Part shown: positions 34,754 to 43,395 of the stretch, piece by piece
Layout: each line of letters begins with the position of its first letter
Position numbering within the stretch: position 1 is the first letter of the stretch
Source: Mediterraneibacter butyricigenes
GTDB lineage: Bacteria; Bacillota; Clostridia; Lachnospirales; Lachnospiraceae
DNA length: 64,000 nt
Assembly: GCF_003574295.1 (NCBI RefSeq)
Contig: NZ_BHGK01000001.1
Coordinates: 2,418,001-2,482,000, forward strand
Reading direction: 5' to 3'
Position numbers and translations under genes: made by a program
Notes under the pieces: generated by a model
The model's database searches: none
What the model was told of the DNA's origin: nothing
The model's input: only the letters and a program-made list of their open reading frames with translations

Positions 34754-35431
34754 ATGGAAGAAACCATAAAAATCTTTGGGATAGAAATAGAAAATATTAC
34801 GGCAAAAGAAACGATGAAAAAAGCAGTGGAGATGCTGGATCAGGAGGGATTAAGTCTGGTGGAACTTCTGACGATGGATACGTTGCTGTTGGGGCAGGAT
34901 GATGCAGAACTGAAAGAGGCGGTCGGCGAGATGGATCTGGTACTATCAGGTTCGGCGGAACTTTATGAAGCGGCGGAGATCCAGGAGGCAAGATGTCTGC
35001 AAAGACCATCGGAGCGTCCGTTTATCCAGATGTTTCTGAAATATCTCCAGAAAAGTAAAAAAAGAGTGTACCTGTTGACGGAGAGTGAGCCAGAAAAGGA
35101 GATTCTGCTTTCGATGCTGGAAGAAAAGTTCCGGGGGATGATGATCGTGGGAAGCGGAGCCTTCCCGGAGGAATGCTCGGATGAGATGGTGGTCAATGAA
35201 GTCAATGGCCTGGAAGCGGACTGTATCCTGTCGGTGCTTCCCTCACCGAGACAGGAGCTGTTTGCCGTTCGCAACAGGGCGCTTTTGAACGTCCATATGT
35301 GGCTTGGATGCAGCAATCTGATCCAGGAAAAATATGAGGAAGCCATGCACATTCACCGGTTCCGTAATTTTCTGGTGCGCAAATTTTTCAAACATCAGGT
35401 GGGGCTGGAGAAGAGACAGGATGAGGAATAA
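34754..35431 (+). CDS. WecG/TagA/CpsF-like protein, probably non-catalytic
   Basis: A 225-aa GT26-like protein. The C-terminal half follows the family (KRVYLLTESEPEKEILLSMLEE, VVNEVNG, ILSVLPSPRQELF for the usual G-x-P-x-Q-E). In the N-terminal half the usual Asn of the V-T-x-N block reads MDT and the L-P-D-G block with the catalytic Asp reads LSGS. It therefore probably no longer transfers ManNAc-type sugars, or uses another mechanism. There is no membrane segment. It follows the SASP gene by 73 nt and could be co-transcribed. Confidence 0.65.
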   Translation: MEETIKIFGIEIENITAKETMKKAVEMLDQEGLSLVELLTMDTLLLGQDDAELKEAVGEMDLVLSGSAELYEAAEIQEARCLQRPSERPFIQMFLKYLQKSKKRVYLLTESEPEKEILLSMLEEKFRGMMIVGSGAFPEECSDEMVVNEVNGLEADCILSVLPSPRQELFAVRNRALLNVHMWLGCSNLIQEKYEEAMHIHRFRNFLVRKFFKHQVGLEKRQDEE

Positions 35432-35437
35432 GGCTTT

Positions 35438-35466
35438 TTCAAAGCCCATTGTGAAGAATGTATAAT
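35438..35466 (+). promoter_or_regulatory. Promoter facing a nearby terminator
   Basis: TTCAAA (35438-35443), a 17-nt spacer and perfect TATAAT (35461-35466). Transcription would start near 35474 and meet the terminator at 35497-35538 after only about 65 nt. Confidence 0.6.
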
Positions 35467-35496
35467 AAAAAAATATGAACTTTTTATGAAATTTAT

Positions 35497-35538
35497 GAGG
35501 AAATGCATGAAAATATGCGATTTCCTCTTCCTTTTTTT
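35497..35538 (+). terminator. Strong intrinsic terminator
   Basis: GAGGAAATGCAT pairs with ATGC(G)ATTTCCTC around a short loop, followed by TTCCTTTTTTT. It ends the upstream genes and would also end a short transcript from 35474. The remainder of 35540-35679, before the PucR-type gene, is AT-rich without a clear box pair. Confidence 0.88.
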
Positions 35539-35679
35539 GTGATTTTGCATTAAGATAAAAAATAAGTTTGTTTGTCAGTATGTATTCGACATGGTTTTTT
35601 TGTATAAAATGTATATTGACGACAAGGTAAGATCAGAAATAAAAGAAATCAACATAAGGATGAGTGGAGGGAGACATAT

Positions 35680-36771
35680 ATGATTTCAAATCAAATACTT
35701 CAGAACACAATTGATGGTCTTAAGGGTATATCCAGAATTGATTTCTGTGTACTCGATACAGAGGGCAAGACCCTGGCCAGTACTTTTTCTGACGGAAAAG
35801 ACTATGAAGAAAACGTTTTGGCATTTGTAGAGTCACCGGCAGAAAGTCAGGTTATCCAGGGGTGTCAGTTCTTTAAGATTTTTGACGAGATGCAGTTGGA
35901 GTATGTCCTGATCGTGGCCGGAGAGAATGAAGAGATCTACATGGTAGGCAAGATCGCCGCATTCCAGATCCAGGGACTTCTGGTTGCGTACAAAGAGCGG
36001 TTTGACAAAGATAATTTTATCAAGAATCTATTGCTTGATAATCTGCTGCTGGTAGATATTTATAACCGTGCGAAGAAACTGCACATTGATACGGAGGTCA
36101 GAAGAGTCATCTTCCTGATCGAGACGAATCATGAAAAAGACAGTGTGGCACTGGAAAATGTCCGTGCGCTGCTGGGCAATAAATCGAAAGATTTTGTGAC
36201 GGCTGTTGACGAAAAGAATCTGATCGTGGTGAAAGAACTCTCTGAAACCGATGGTCTGAAAGAACTGGAAAAGATGGCTCAGAATATGCTGGAACTCTTA
36301 AAAAATGAGAACGAGGGAGACAGTTTTCACATCGCATACGGAACCATTGTGAATGACATCAAAGAGGTGTCAAAATCATACAAAGAAGCCAAGCTTGCAT
36401 TAGACGTGGGAAAAATTTTCTTTGACGAAAAGGATATTATAGCGTATAGTACTCTTGGTATCGGACGATTGATCTATCAGTTGCCGATCCCTCTTTGTAA
36501 AATGTTCATCAAGGAGATCTTTGAGGGGAAATCACCGGATGAGTTTGACGAAGAGACGTTGACCACGATCAATAAGTTCTTCGAGAACAGCCTGAATGTA
36601 TCCGAGACATCCAGACAACTGTATATCCACAGAAATACTCTGGTGTATCGTCTGGATAAGCTGCAGAAAAGTACAGGGCTCGACTTGAGAGTTTTTGAAG
36701 ATGCCATTACCTTCAAGATCGCACTTATGGTTGTGAAGTATATGAAATACATGGAAAGTATGGAATATTAG
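35680..36771 (+). CDS. PucR/CdaR-type transcriptional regulator
   Basis: A 363-aa protein with a sensor-like N-terminal region and a central domain of the CdaR GGDEF-like type. It ends in a PucR/HTH_30 helix-turn-helix (about 310-358, FENSLNVSETSRQLYIHRNTLVYRL and DLRVFEDAITFKIAL). Family members regulate sugar-diacid, purine or amino-acid genes. It lies 29 nt before ftsE, so it may be in the same transcript, but no link of the family to cell division is known to me. GGAGGGAG precedes the start. Confidence 0.82.
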   Translation: MISNQILQNTIDGLKGISRIDFCVLDTEGKTLASTFSDGKDYEENVLAFVESPAESQVIQGCQFFKIFDEMQLEYVLIVAGENEEIYMVGKIAAFQIQGLLVAYKERFDKDNFIKNLLLDNLLLVDIYNRAKKLHIDTEVRRVIFLIETNHEKDSVALENVRALLGNKSKDFVTAVDEKNLIVVKELSETDGLKELEKMAQNMLELLKNENEGDSFHIAYGTIVNDIKEVSKSYKEAKLALDVGKIFFDEKDIIAYSTLGIGRLIYQLPIPLCKMFIKEIFEGKSPDEFDEETLTTINKFFENSLNVSETSRQLYIHRNTLVYRLDKLQKSTGLDLRVFEDAITFKIALMVVKYMKYMESMEY

Positions 36772-36800
36772 AAGTACGTTTTCTACATAAGGAGGAGTAT

Positions 36801-37487
36801 ATGATTGAATTACAAAATGTGACCAAAGAGTACTCCAAGGGCAATGCAGCGCTCAACGGAGTATCCGTAAAGATCGAACAGGGAGAGTTCGTCTTTGTGG
36901 TTGGGGACAGTGGATCAGGAAAGTCAACCCTGATCAAATTGATCATGAAAGAACTGGATCCGACAGAGGGAACAATTGTCGTAAATGGCAAGAATCTGAA
37001 CAAAATGAAACACAGACAGATTGCAAAGTACAGAAGAGGGATCGGAGTGGTATTCCAGGATTTCCGTCTTCTGAAAGACCGCAATATCTATGAAAATATT
37101 GCCTTTGCACTTCGGGTGACGGAGACACCGACCCGTATCATTAAACAGAAAGTACCTGCAGCACTTTCACTGGTGGGACTTGCACAGAAATACAAGTCTT
37201 TCCCGAAAGAACTTTCCGGAGGAGAGCAGCAGAGAGTTGCGATTGCGAGAGCGATTGTCAATGAACCGGCGATCCTTCTGGCAGATGAGCCTACCGGAAA
37301 TCTTGACCCCACAAATTCATGGGAGATCATGAGTCTTTTGAAAGAAGCGAATGAGAGAGGAACGACTGTATTGGTCGTAACGCACAACCAGGAAATTGTA
37401 AACGAGATGAACGAGCGCGTGATCACGATGAAACAGGGCGTGATCGTCAGCGACGAGAAAAAAGGTGGGTATTTCGATGAGGATTAG
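36801..37487 (+). CDS. Cell-division ATPase FtsE
   Basis: A 228-aa ABC ATPase with GDSGSGKST, LSGGEQQRVAIARA, LLADEPTGNLDP and the FtsE-typical VVFQDFRLLKDRNIYENIAFAL. With FtsX it forms a mechanotransducer that switches on peptidoglycan hydrolases at the septum or side wall. AAGGAGGAG precedes the ATG. It overlaps ftsX by 11 nt. Confidence 0.96.
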   Translation: MIELQNVTKEYSKGNAALNGVSVKIEQGEFVFVVGDSGSGKSTLIKLIMKELDPTEGTIVVNGKNLNKMKHRQIAKYRRGIGVVFQDFRLLKDRNIYENIAFALRVTETPTRIIKQKVPAALSLVGLAQKYKSFPKELSGGEQQRVAIARAIVNEPAILLADEPTGNLDPTNSWEIMSLLKEANERGTTVLVVTHNQEIVNEMNERVITMKQGVIVSDEKKGGYFDED

Positions 37488-38442
37488 TACAGTAGGATAT
37501 GTAGGAAAGCAGGGTGTGAAGAGTATCTGGAGAAACAAAATGTTCTCCCTTGCTTCCATAGCAACAATGTCTGCCTGCATTTTCCTTTTTGGACTGTTTT
37601 TCTCCATCGTCCTGAATCTGCAGTATATCGTGAAGTCTGCGGAAGAAGGTGTGGCGATCACAGTCTTCTTTGACAAGGATGCAACAGACAAACAGATTAA
37701 AGAAATCGGTAAAAAATTAGAGGCGCGGGACGAAGTATCCGACGTACAGTATGTGTCTGCCGATGACGCATGGAAGAGTTTCCAGAAAGATTATTTCAAG
37801 GACAATGAAAGCCTGGCAGATGGATTTAAAGATGACAATCCGCTGGCAAGCAGCGCCAACTATCAGGTGTTTATGAAGACGTTGAAATCTGATGAATCCG
37901 ATGTGACATCAGAGATCACGGGAGATGAGAAAACCCTTTCCGAGACTCAGAAGAATCTGGTGTCTTACGCGGAAAGTCTGGACGGCGTCCGTAAGGTTAA
38001 CCGTTCCGATGTGGTGGCAAATACTCTGACCAGTGTCAACAAACTGGTTTATTATGTATCCATTGTCATCATCGGAATCCTTCTGGCGGTTTCGATCTTC
38101 CTGATCAGTAATACGGTTACCACGGGTATTACGGTTCGTAGAGAAGAAATCGCGATCATGAAATATATCGGAGCCAAAGACTTTGTGGTTCGGTCTCCAT
38201 TCGTAATCGAGGGTCTGATCATTGGTCTGATCGGTGCGTTGATCCCACTGGCGGTTCTGTATTTCTCCTATGGTCGTGTGGTTGGCTACATCATGGACAA
38301 ATTCAGTATCCTGAACAACATCATTACCTTCCTGCCGGTACAGTCCGTCTACAAACTGTTGCTTCCGGCCGGTTTGCTGATGGGAGTCGGAATCGGTTTC
38401 CTGGGAAGCTTCTTTACCGTGCGCAAGCATCTGAAAGTATAG
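37477..38442 (+). CDS. Cell-division permease FtsX
   Basis: A 321-aa protein with four helices: one at about 25-45, an extracytoplasmic domain of about 130 residues between helices 1 and 2 (longer than average, Asp/Lys-rich) and three at the C-terminus. The family motif is VRREEIAIMKYIGAKDFVVRSPF. The ATG at 37477 lies in the ftsE 3' end. The extracytoplasmic loop should contact the M23 protein encoded next. Confidence 0.95.
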   Translation: MRISTVGYVGKQGVKSIWRNKMFSLASIATMSACIFLFGLFFSIVLNLQYIVKSAEEGVAITVFFDKDATDKQIKEIGKKLEARDEVSDVQYVSADDAWKSFQKDYFKDNESLADGFKDDNPLASSANYQVFMKTLKSDESDVTSEITGDEKTLSETQKNLVSYAESLDGVRKVNRSDVVANTLTSVNKLVYYVSIVIIGILLAVSIFLISNTVTTGITVRREEIAIMKYIGAKDFVVRSPFVIEGLIIGLIGALIPLAVLYFSYGRVVGYIMDKFSILNNIITFLPVQSVYKLLLPAGLLMGVGIGFLGSFFTVRKHLKV

Positions 38443-38451
38443 GAGTTGCCT

Positions 38452-39582
38452 ATGACTGGACGAATGAAACGGCTGGTGAGTGCAGTCTGTGTGTTTGCAC
38501 TTTGCACTGGGATGAGCATGAATGTTCATGCCACCGCAATCGATGATGCAAAGAAAAAGGGACAGGAGTTGGAGAACCAGAAAAATGCGGCTCAGTCCCA
38601 GAAGCAGTCTCTGACAGACCAGATCAATTCGATCGTGTCCGAGATGCAGAAGACACAGGATAAGCTGACAGCAAAAGAAGAAGAAATCGATCAAAAGGAA
38701 GAAGAACTGACACAGGCTAAGATCGATGAAAATGATCAGTATGAGAGCATGAAGAAACGAATCGTTTTCATGTATGAAAACGGAAATGCCCAGTGGCTGG
38801 AGACGTTGCTTTCTTCCAAAGATATTACAGATTTCCTGAATAAGGCAGAATATGTTTCTGAGATGTCGTCCTATGACAGAGATATGCTGACGGAATTTCA
38901 GAACGTTGTAAAAAAAGTAGAGAAGCAGGAAGCTGCTTTGAAAAAAGAGTATTCGGAACTGTCCGAGCTTCAGACTCAGTTGAATGATCAGAAGGATGAA
39001 GTACAGAAAGTTCTGGATGCTACCAATGTTCAGCTTGCAGATCTGGAAAAACAGATCGGGGAAAATGCGGCAAACTTAAATAAGCTGATCGCAGAAGCCC
39101 AGGCAGCCGCAGAACGTCAGAAACAGGCAGCAGCGGCGGCCGCAGCCAGCAAGAAAAACAATGGTACATATGTCACACCGGGACCGTCCGTAGTCAGCGG
39201 TAACGGAACTTTTACCCATCCGTGTCCTTCCGGCTATATCACTAGCTACTTCGGAGAATACAGAAGTCCAAGTGATCCGGCACACAAGGGAATGGATTTC
39301 GGAACCGGAGGTCAGGCTGTACCGACTTACGCGGCAGCGGCAGGAACTGTAGTCATTGCAGGCTGGAGCAACAGTGCCGGTAACTGGGTGGTAATCAACC
39401 ACGGAAACGGACTTGTAACAAAATATATGCACCATTCGGCATTGTGTGTATCAGCAGGACAGACTGTGTCCAAGGGGCAGCAGATCGGCCTGACCGGTAC
39501 CACGGGAAATTCTACGGGTGTGCATCTGCATTTCCAGGTAGAGGTCAACGGAATTGCAGTCGATCCGAGAACTTATCTGTAA
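38452..39582 (+). CDS. Secreted M23 peptidase with coiled coil (EnvC/CwlO-like)
   Basis: A 376-aa protein with a signal peptide (cleavage near NVHA-TA, residue about 27) and a long coiled coil at about 30-230, rich in Gln, Lys and Glu. A Gln/Ala linker leads to a C-terminal LytM/M23 domain with HKGMDFGTGG (zinc His and Asp), HHSAL and the HLHFQVEV signature, so the zinc site is complete. The coiled coil is the FtsX-docking part in PcsB and EnvC. ATG at 38452 behind AGGAG. The cassette ftsE-ftsX-hydrolase-ctp is a functional unit. Confidence 0.93.
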   Translation: MTGRMKRLVSAVCVFALCTGMSMNVHATAIDDAKKKGQELENQKNAAQSQKQSLTDQINSIVSEMQKTQDKLTAKEEEIDQKEEELTQAKIDENDQYESMKKRIVFMYENGNAQWLETLLSSKDITDFLNKAEYVSEMSSYDRDMLTEFQNVVKKVEKQEAALKKEYSELSELQTQLNDQKDEVQKVLDATNVQLADLEKQIGENAANLNKLIAEAQAAAERQKQAAAAAAASKKNNGTYVTPGPSVVSGNGTFTHPCPSGYITSYFGEYRSPSDPAHKGMDFGTGGQAVPTYAAAAGTVVIAGWSNSAGNWVVINHGNGLVTKYMHHSALCVSAGQTVSKGQQIGLTGTTGNSTGVHLHFQVEVNGIAVDPRTYL

Positions 39583-39609
39583 AGGATGGCCTGAAAAAGG
39601 AGAAGAAAC

Positions 39610-40860
39610 ATGGAACAAAATGGATATCAGTATTCAGAGAATCTTCCTCCGAAAAAAGAGGATGGGCATAAGTTTATAAAGGGGGCGCTTTTGGGCGCCC
39701 TTCTCGTGTGTCTGGTGATCGCAGCAGGAACGGCACTGGGATTCGTAAAGATCGGTCCGAAAGTGCAGGGCGTTTCCAGCGTGGCAGGCGGCGAGCAGGT
39801 CGTAGATGATGCGACAGAAACCAAACTGGAGTTGATCCAGGCTCTTATCGACCGTTATTATCTGCACGACATTGATAAAGATGCACAGAAAGAATACCTT
39901 TATCTCGGATATGTGGCGGGATTGGGAGATCAGTACAGTACCTATTATGACGAAGAAGAGACGAAACAATTGATGGAAGATACGGAAGGTACCTTCAGCG
40001 GAATCGGAGCTACCATGACGCTGGAAGAGAGTACCGGGCTGGTAGAAGTCGTCAATGTATATCCGGATTCTCCGGCTGAAAAAGGCGGACTGAAAGATGG
40101 AGACAAGATTTACCAGGTAGACGGAGAAGACATCGCCGGTCAGGATCTTTCGGAAGTAGTCGCAAAGATCAAAGGGGAAAAGGGAACCGATGTGTCTTTA
40201 AGCGTATATCGCGGAGATGACATGGAAGAAAAGGAACTGACCTTTACCCGTGATACCATCGAAAAAGCTACGGTGGAATATGAAATGAAAGAGAACCATG
40301 TGGGATATCTGAAGATTACGGAGTTTGACGATGTGACCTATGACCAGTATGTAAATGCCATGGATGATCTGGAAAATCAGGGAATGGAACGGCTGATCAT
40401 CGACCTTCGTTCCAATCCGGGCGGAAATGTAAGCACCGTATGCGATATTTTAAAGACGCTTCTTCCGAAAGGAATGATCGTTTATACGGAAGATAAAAAC
40501 GGGGAAAAGACAGAGTATAAAAATGATGAGGATCATACCTTTGACAAACCGCTGGTTGTGATGGTGAACGGCAACAGTGCCAGCGCATCAGAGATCTTTA
40601 CCGGAGCGGTACAGGATTACGGACTTGCTACGATCGTTGGAACCCAGACCTACGGAAAAGGTGTGGTACAGCAACTGATCGATCTGCAGGACGGAACCTG
40701 CTTAAAGCTGACCGTGTCCCAGTATTATACACCGAAGGGACGCAGTATCAACGGTGTGGGAATTGAACCGGATGAGATCGTGGAATATGAGGAAAACAAG
40801 GAAGATCCCAATGCAGATAATCAGTTGGATCGTGCGATGGAAATTGTACAGCAAAAATAA
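39610..40860 (+). CDS. S41-family carboxy-terminal processing protease (CtpA/CtpB-like)
   Basis: A 416-aa protease with an N-terminal membrane anchor (about 22-45) and a PDZ domain (about 118-200, VNVYPDSPAEKGGLKDGDKI). The S41 core has the catalytic Ser in VNGNSASASEIFTGA and Lys in GTQTYGKGVVQQL. Such enzymes trim hydrolases or regulators outside the membrane. Position right after the M23 gene suggests control of that hydrolase. A terminator follows at 40871. Confidence 0.95.
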   Translation: MEQNGYQYSENLPPKKEDGHKFIKGALLGALLVCLVIAAGTALGFVKIGPKVQGVSSVAGGEQVVDDATETKLELIQALIDRYYLHDIDKDAQKEYLYLGYVAGLGDQYSTYYDEEETKQLMEDTEGTFSGIGATMTLEESTGLVEVVNVYPDSPAEKGGLKDGDKIYQVDGEDIAGQDLSEVVAKIKGEKGTDVSLSVYRGDDMEEKELTFTRDTIEKATVEYEMKENHVGYLKITEFDDVTYDQYVNAMDDLENQGMERLIIDLRSNPGGNVSTVCDILKTLLPKGMIVYTEDKNGEKTEYKNDEDHTFDKPLVVMVNGNSASASEIFTGAVQDYGLATIVGTQTYGKGVVQQLIDLQDGTCLKLTVSQYYTPKGRSINGVGIEPDEIVEYEENKEDPNADNQLDRAMEIVQQK

Positions 40861-40870
40861 GTGAGAATCA

Positions 40871-40901
40871 GGGAGTTCCGGGAAACCGGAGCTCCCGTTT
40901 T
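40871..40901 (+). terminator. Intrinsic terminator of the ftsEX cluster
   Basis: GGGAGTTCCGG pairs with CCGGAGCTCCC (one G.T pair) around a GAAA tetraloop, followed by GTTTTA. Confidence 0.85.
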
Positions 40902-41075
40902 ATGTTGCCGGGAATATCAGCAACGAGCCAAAGTCTGAGCCTGTGAAGACCTTGGCAATTGCGCACAATTCCGGAATGTGCCAATCGACAGCTAAGTACC
41001 GGATCAGACTTGAAGGATGACGGCGGGGATGATAAGATGGAGACTGTTAAGACGTTTACAGGATAAGGAGCGGAA

Positions 41076-42032
41076 ATGAAAGTATTTTATCGGAAAATCA
41101 ATCATGGAATCGAGGTTCTCCGCTGTTTTCAGGAGGACTCGGAAATCTGGATCCCGGCAGAGATTGACGGACTTCCGGTGGTGCGGATCGGAGACTATGC
41201 CTTTTCCGGGAATTATGAGAAAGAAGGAAGCTTTGAAGTCTGGGAGGACAGCCTGTATCAGGGACGGGATCTGCCGGCATATTGCGGTGAACGGGTGGAA
41301 GCGGTGCATTTCCCCGAAAAGGCAGAGGCAATCGGACGTTATGCCTTTTACGGCTGCCGGAATCTGAAAGCCTTATTCTTTCGGAATCGTCTGCTCCAGT
41401 TGGGCGCGGGAATCTTTACCGGATGCCGGGGCAGGATGGAGATAGAGATTACATTTGAAGAAAATCGGGAACCTATCAGTTGTTTAAGAGAAATCTGTGG
41501 GGAGATCCGATATGAACTGGATGTGACCTGCAAACAGGAAAACGGGGAAATCTTAAGTTATCTGATCTTTCCGGAGCATTATGAGGAAGCGGTGGAAAAT
41601 ACGCCGGCGCGGATTCTGTTTACGCAACATCACGGTTCGGGCAATCATTACCGGCAGTGTTTCTTTCAGCGAAAAATAAAATATGAAGAGTATGACCGGC
41701 AGTTTCCGCTGGCAGAGGCACAGGAGTCCATGGAAGTCCTGGCAGGGATTGTCTACGGAAGGCTGCGATATCCTACAGGACTGACGGAACAGAAAAGAGA
41801 AATGTATGTCCGGTTCGGCAGAAATCACAGCCTGGAACTGGCGCTTGTGTTCGGCGACTGGGACACTCTGGACGGACTGCGACTGATGGAAAAAGAAAAA
41901 ATGTTTACAGAAGAGGCCTTTGACGGGGCGATGAAAAAAGCTTCGGACAACAGAAAAGAAGAAGTCTTAAGTTATCTGATGGAAGCACGCAGAAAATTAT
42001 TCCCGCCAAAAAGGAAGACTTTCGAATTATAA
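41076..42032 (+). CDS. BspA-like leucine-rich-repeat (LRR_5) protein
   Basis: A 318-aa cytoplasmic protein (no signal peptide). The N-terminal 130 residues contain LRR_5-type repeats (IPAEIDGLPVVRIGDYAFSG, VEAVHFPEKAEAIGRYAFYGC, LKALFFRNRLLQLGAGIFTGC). The C-terminal 190 residues have no recognisable domain and are helical and charged at the end. It starts a three-gene same-strand set with the VWA-like and MoxR-type genes (gaps 28 and 21 nt), suggesting a substrate-recognition partner in that chaperone-like system (inference). ATAAGGAG precedes the start. Confidence 0.75.
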   Translation: MKVFYRKINHGIEVLRCFQEDSEIWIPAEIDGLPVVRIGDYAFSGNYEKEGSFEVWEDSLYQGRDLPAYCGERVEAVHFPEKAEAIGRYAFYGCRNLKALFFRNRLLQLGAGIFTGCRGRMEIEITFEENREPISCLREICGEIRYELDVTCKQENGEILSYLIFPEHYEEAVENTPARILFTQHHGSGNHYRQCFFQRKIKYEEYDRQFPLAEAQESMEVLAGIVYGRLRYPTGLTEQKREMYVRFGRNHSLELALVFGDWDTLDGLRLMEKEKMFTEEAFDGAMKKASDNRKEEVLSYLMEARRKLFPPKRKTFEL

Positions 42033-42060
42033 GAAGCATCTGATAAAAAGGAGCATGAAA

Positions 42061-43374
42061 ATGCAGACGGTAGAAGAGCAGTTATATGAAATCGGAACAA
42101 AAGTGTTGCAGCAGGCGCACAGTCAGCTTTATCTGAGCATGCGGTACCTGGAAGGGGCATTTTCTGCATTTTCCTATGAAATGCGCCAGGAGACGGATCC
42201 CTTTGGAACGGATGGAGCCGTCATTTATTTTCATCCCAGCCATCTGGGAGGACTGTATCAGCAGGACAGAATTCTGGTAAACCGTGGGTATCTGCATCTG
42301 GTATTGCACTGCCTGTTCCGGCATTTGTGGACAAGAGGAGACCGGGATCAGAGGGTCTGGAATCTTTCCTGTGATATTGCGGTGGAAAGCATGATCGACC
42401 AGATGGAGCATCCCTGTGTCAAACGGGCCAGATCCGTGCGAAAACGGGAGACGTACCATGAACTGGAAAAGACAGGAAAAGTGGAAAGTGCCCAGAATAT
42501 TTATTACACACTGATGAAATGGAAGCTTTCGGAAGAGACGCTTCAGAAACTGGAAGAGGAGTTTCGGGTGGACGACCATGTATGGTGGGAACGTCCGGAT
42601 CAGAAGAAGCGACAGGAAATGAATCAGAACTGGCAGGATCAGGCAGAGAAAGCGGAAACCGACCTTCAGACATTTTCCAAAGAAGCATCGGATCAGGCGG
42701 GCAATCTGGAAGAATTGTTGACCATTGAAAATAATCCCCGTCACAGTTACCGGGAATTCCTGAAAAAGTTTTCGGTGTTGGCCGAGGAGCCGGGAATCGA
42801 TCCGGACACCTTTGATTATGGATTTTACAGCTATGGTCTGCGGATGTATGGAAATATGCCCTTGATCGAACCTCAGGAAACCAGAGAGGTAAAACGGATG
42901 CGGGAGTTTGTGATTGCGATCGACACGTCCATGTCCTGTAGTGGGAAGCTGGTACAGCGATTTCTGGAAGAAACTTATACAATCCTGAGCGAGGCACAGA
43001 ACTTTTATGGCAAGGTGCAGTTTCGAATCCTGCAATGTGATGAATCGATTCAGGATGAAGCGGTCATCACAACGGGAGAAGAACTGAAGAACTATATGGA
43101 GCATTTGGAATTGAAAGGCGGAGGCGGAACCGATTTTCGTCCGGTCTTTGAACGGGTAGAAGAACTGGTGAGAGATCATGTCTTTGAGAATTTGCGGGGG
43201 ATGCTGTATTTTACCGACGGATACGGAGTCTATCCGAAGAAAATGCCGCCATTTGAAACCGCTTTCATTTTCCTGGAAGAAGATTATCAGGACAGGGAAG
43301 TACCACCCTGGGCAATCCGGCTGGTTTTAAGAGAAGAAGAATTATTGCCATTGGAAAGAGGCAATACAGAGTAA
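42061..43374 (+). CDS. VWA-like DUF2201-type protein
   Basis: A 437-aa protein. The N-terminal part (about 20-110) resembles the DUF2201 metallopeptidase-like domain (VLHCLFRHLW and RVWNLSCDIAVESM), but the zinc motif H-E-x-x-H is altered to H-C-L-F-R-H, so proteolysis is unlikely. The C-terminal VWA domain (about 280-425) starts EFVIAIDTSMSCSGK with an intact MIDAS D-x-S-x-S. An ATG two codons upstream overlaps the ribosome site; 42061 has ideal spacing. The partner is the MoxR-type ATPase encoded next. Confidence 0.82.
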   Translation: MQTVEEQLYEIGTKVLQQAHSQLYLSMRYLEGAFSAFSYEMRQETDPFGTDGAVIYFHPSHLGGLYQQDRILVNRGYLHLVLHCLFRHLWTRGDRDQRVWNLSCDIAVESMIDQMEHPCVKRARSVRKRETYHELEKTGKVESAQNIYYTLMKWKLSEETLQKLEEEFRVDDHVWWERPDQKKRQEMNQNWQDQAEKAETDLQTFSKEASDQAGNLEELLTIENNPRHSYREFLKKFSVLAEEPGIDPDTFDYGFYSYGLRMYGNMPLIEPQETREVKRMREFVIAIDTSMSCSGKLVQRFLEETYTILSEAQNFYGKVQFRILQCDESIQDEAVITTGEELKNYMEHLELKGGGGTDFRPVFERVEELVRDHVFENLRGMLYFTDGYGVYPKKMPPFETAFIFLEEDYQDREVPPWAIRLVLREEELLPLERGNTE

Positions 43375-43395
43375 GACGAAGGAGAAAGGAAGTCT

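Noticed and set aside
39674-39703. GC-rich hairpin resembling a terminator at the S41 protease start
   Set aside because: It lies inside the codons for the membrane anchor of an intact gene and lacks a proper T-run.
42082-43179. 365-codon minus-strand open frame opposite the VWA gene
   Set aside because: No motif or ribosome site; the plus strand encodes a VWA protein with intact MIDAS, so this is a shadow.
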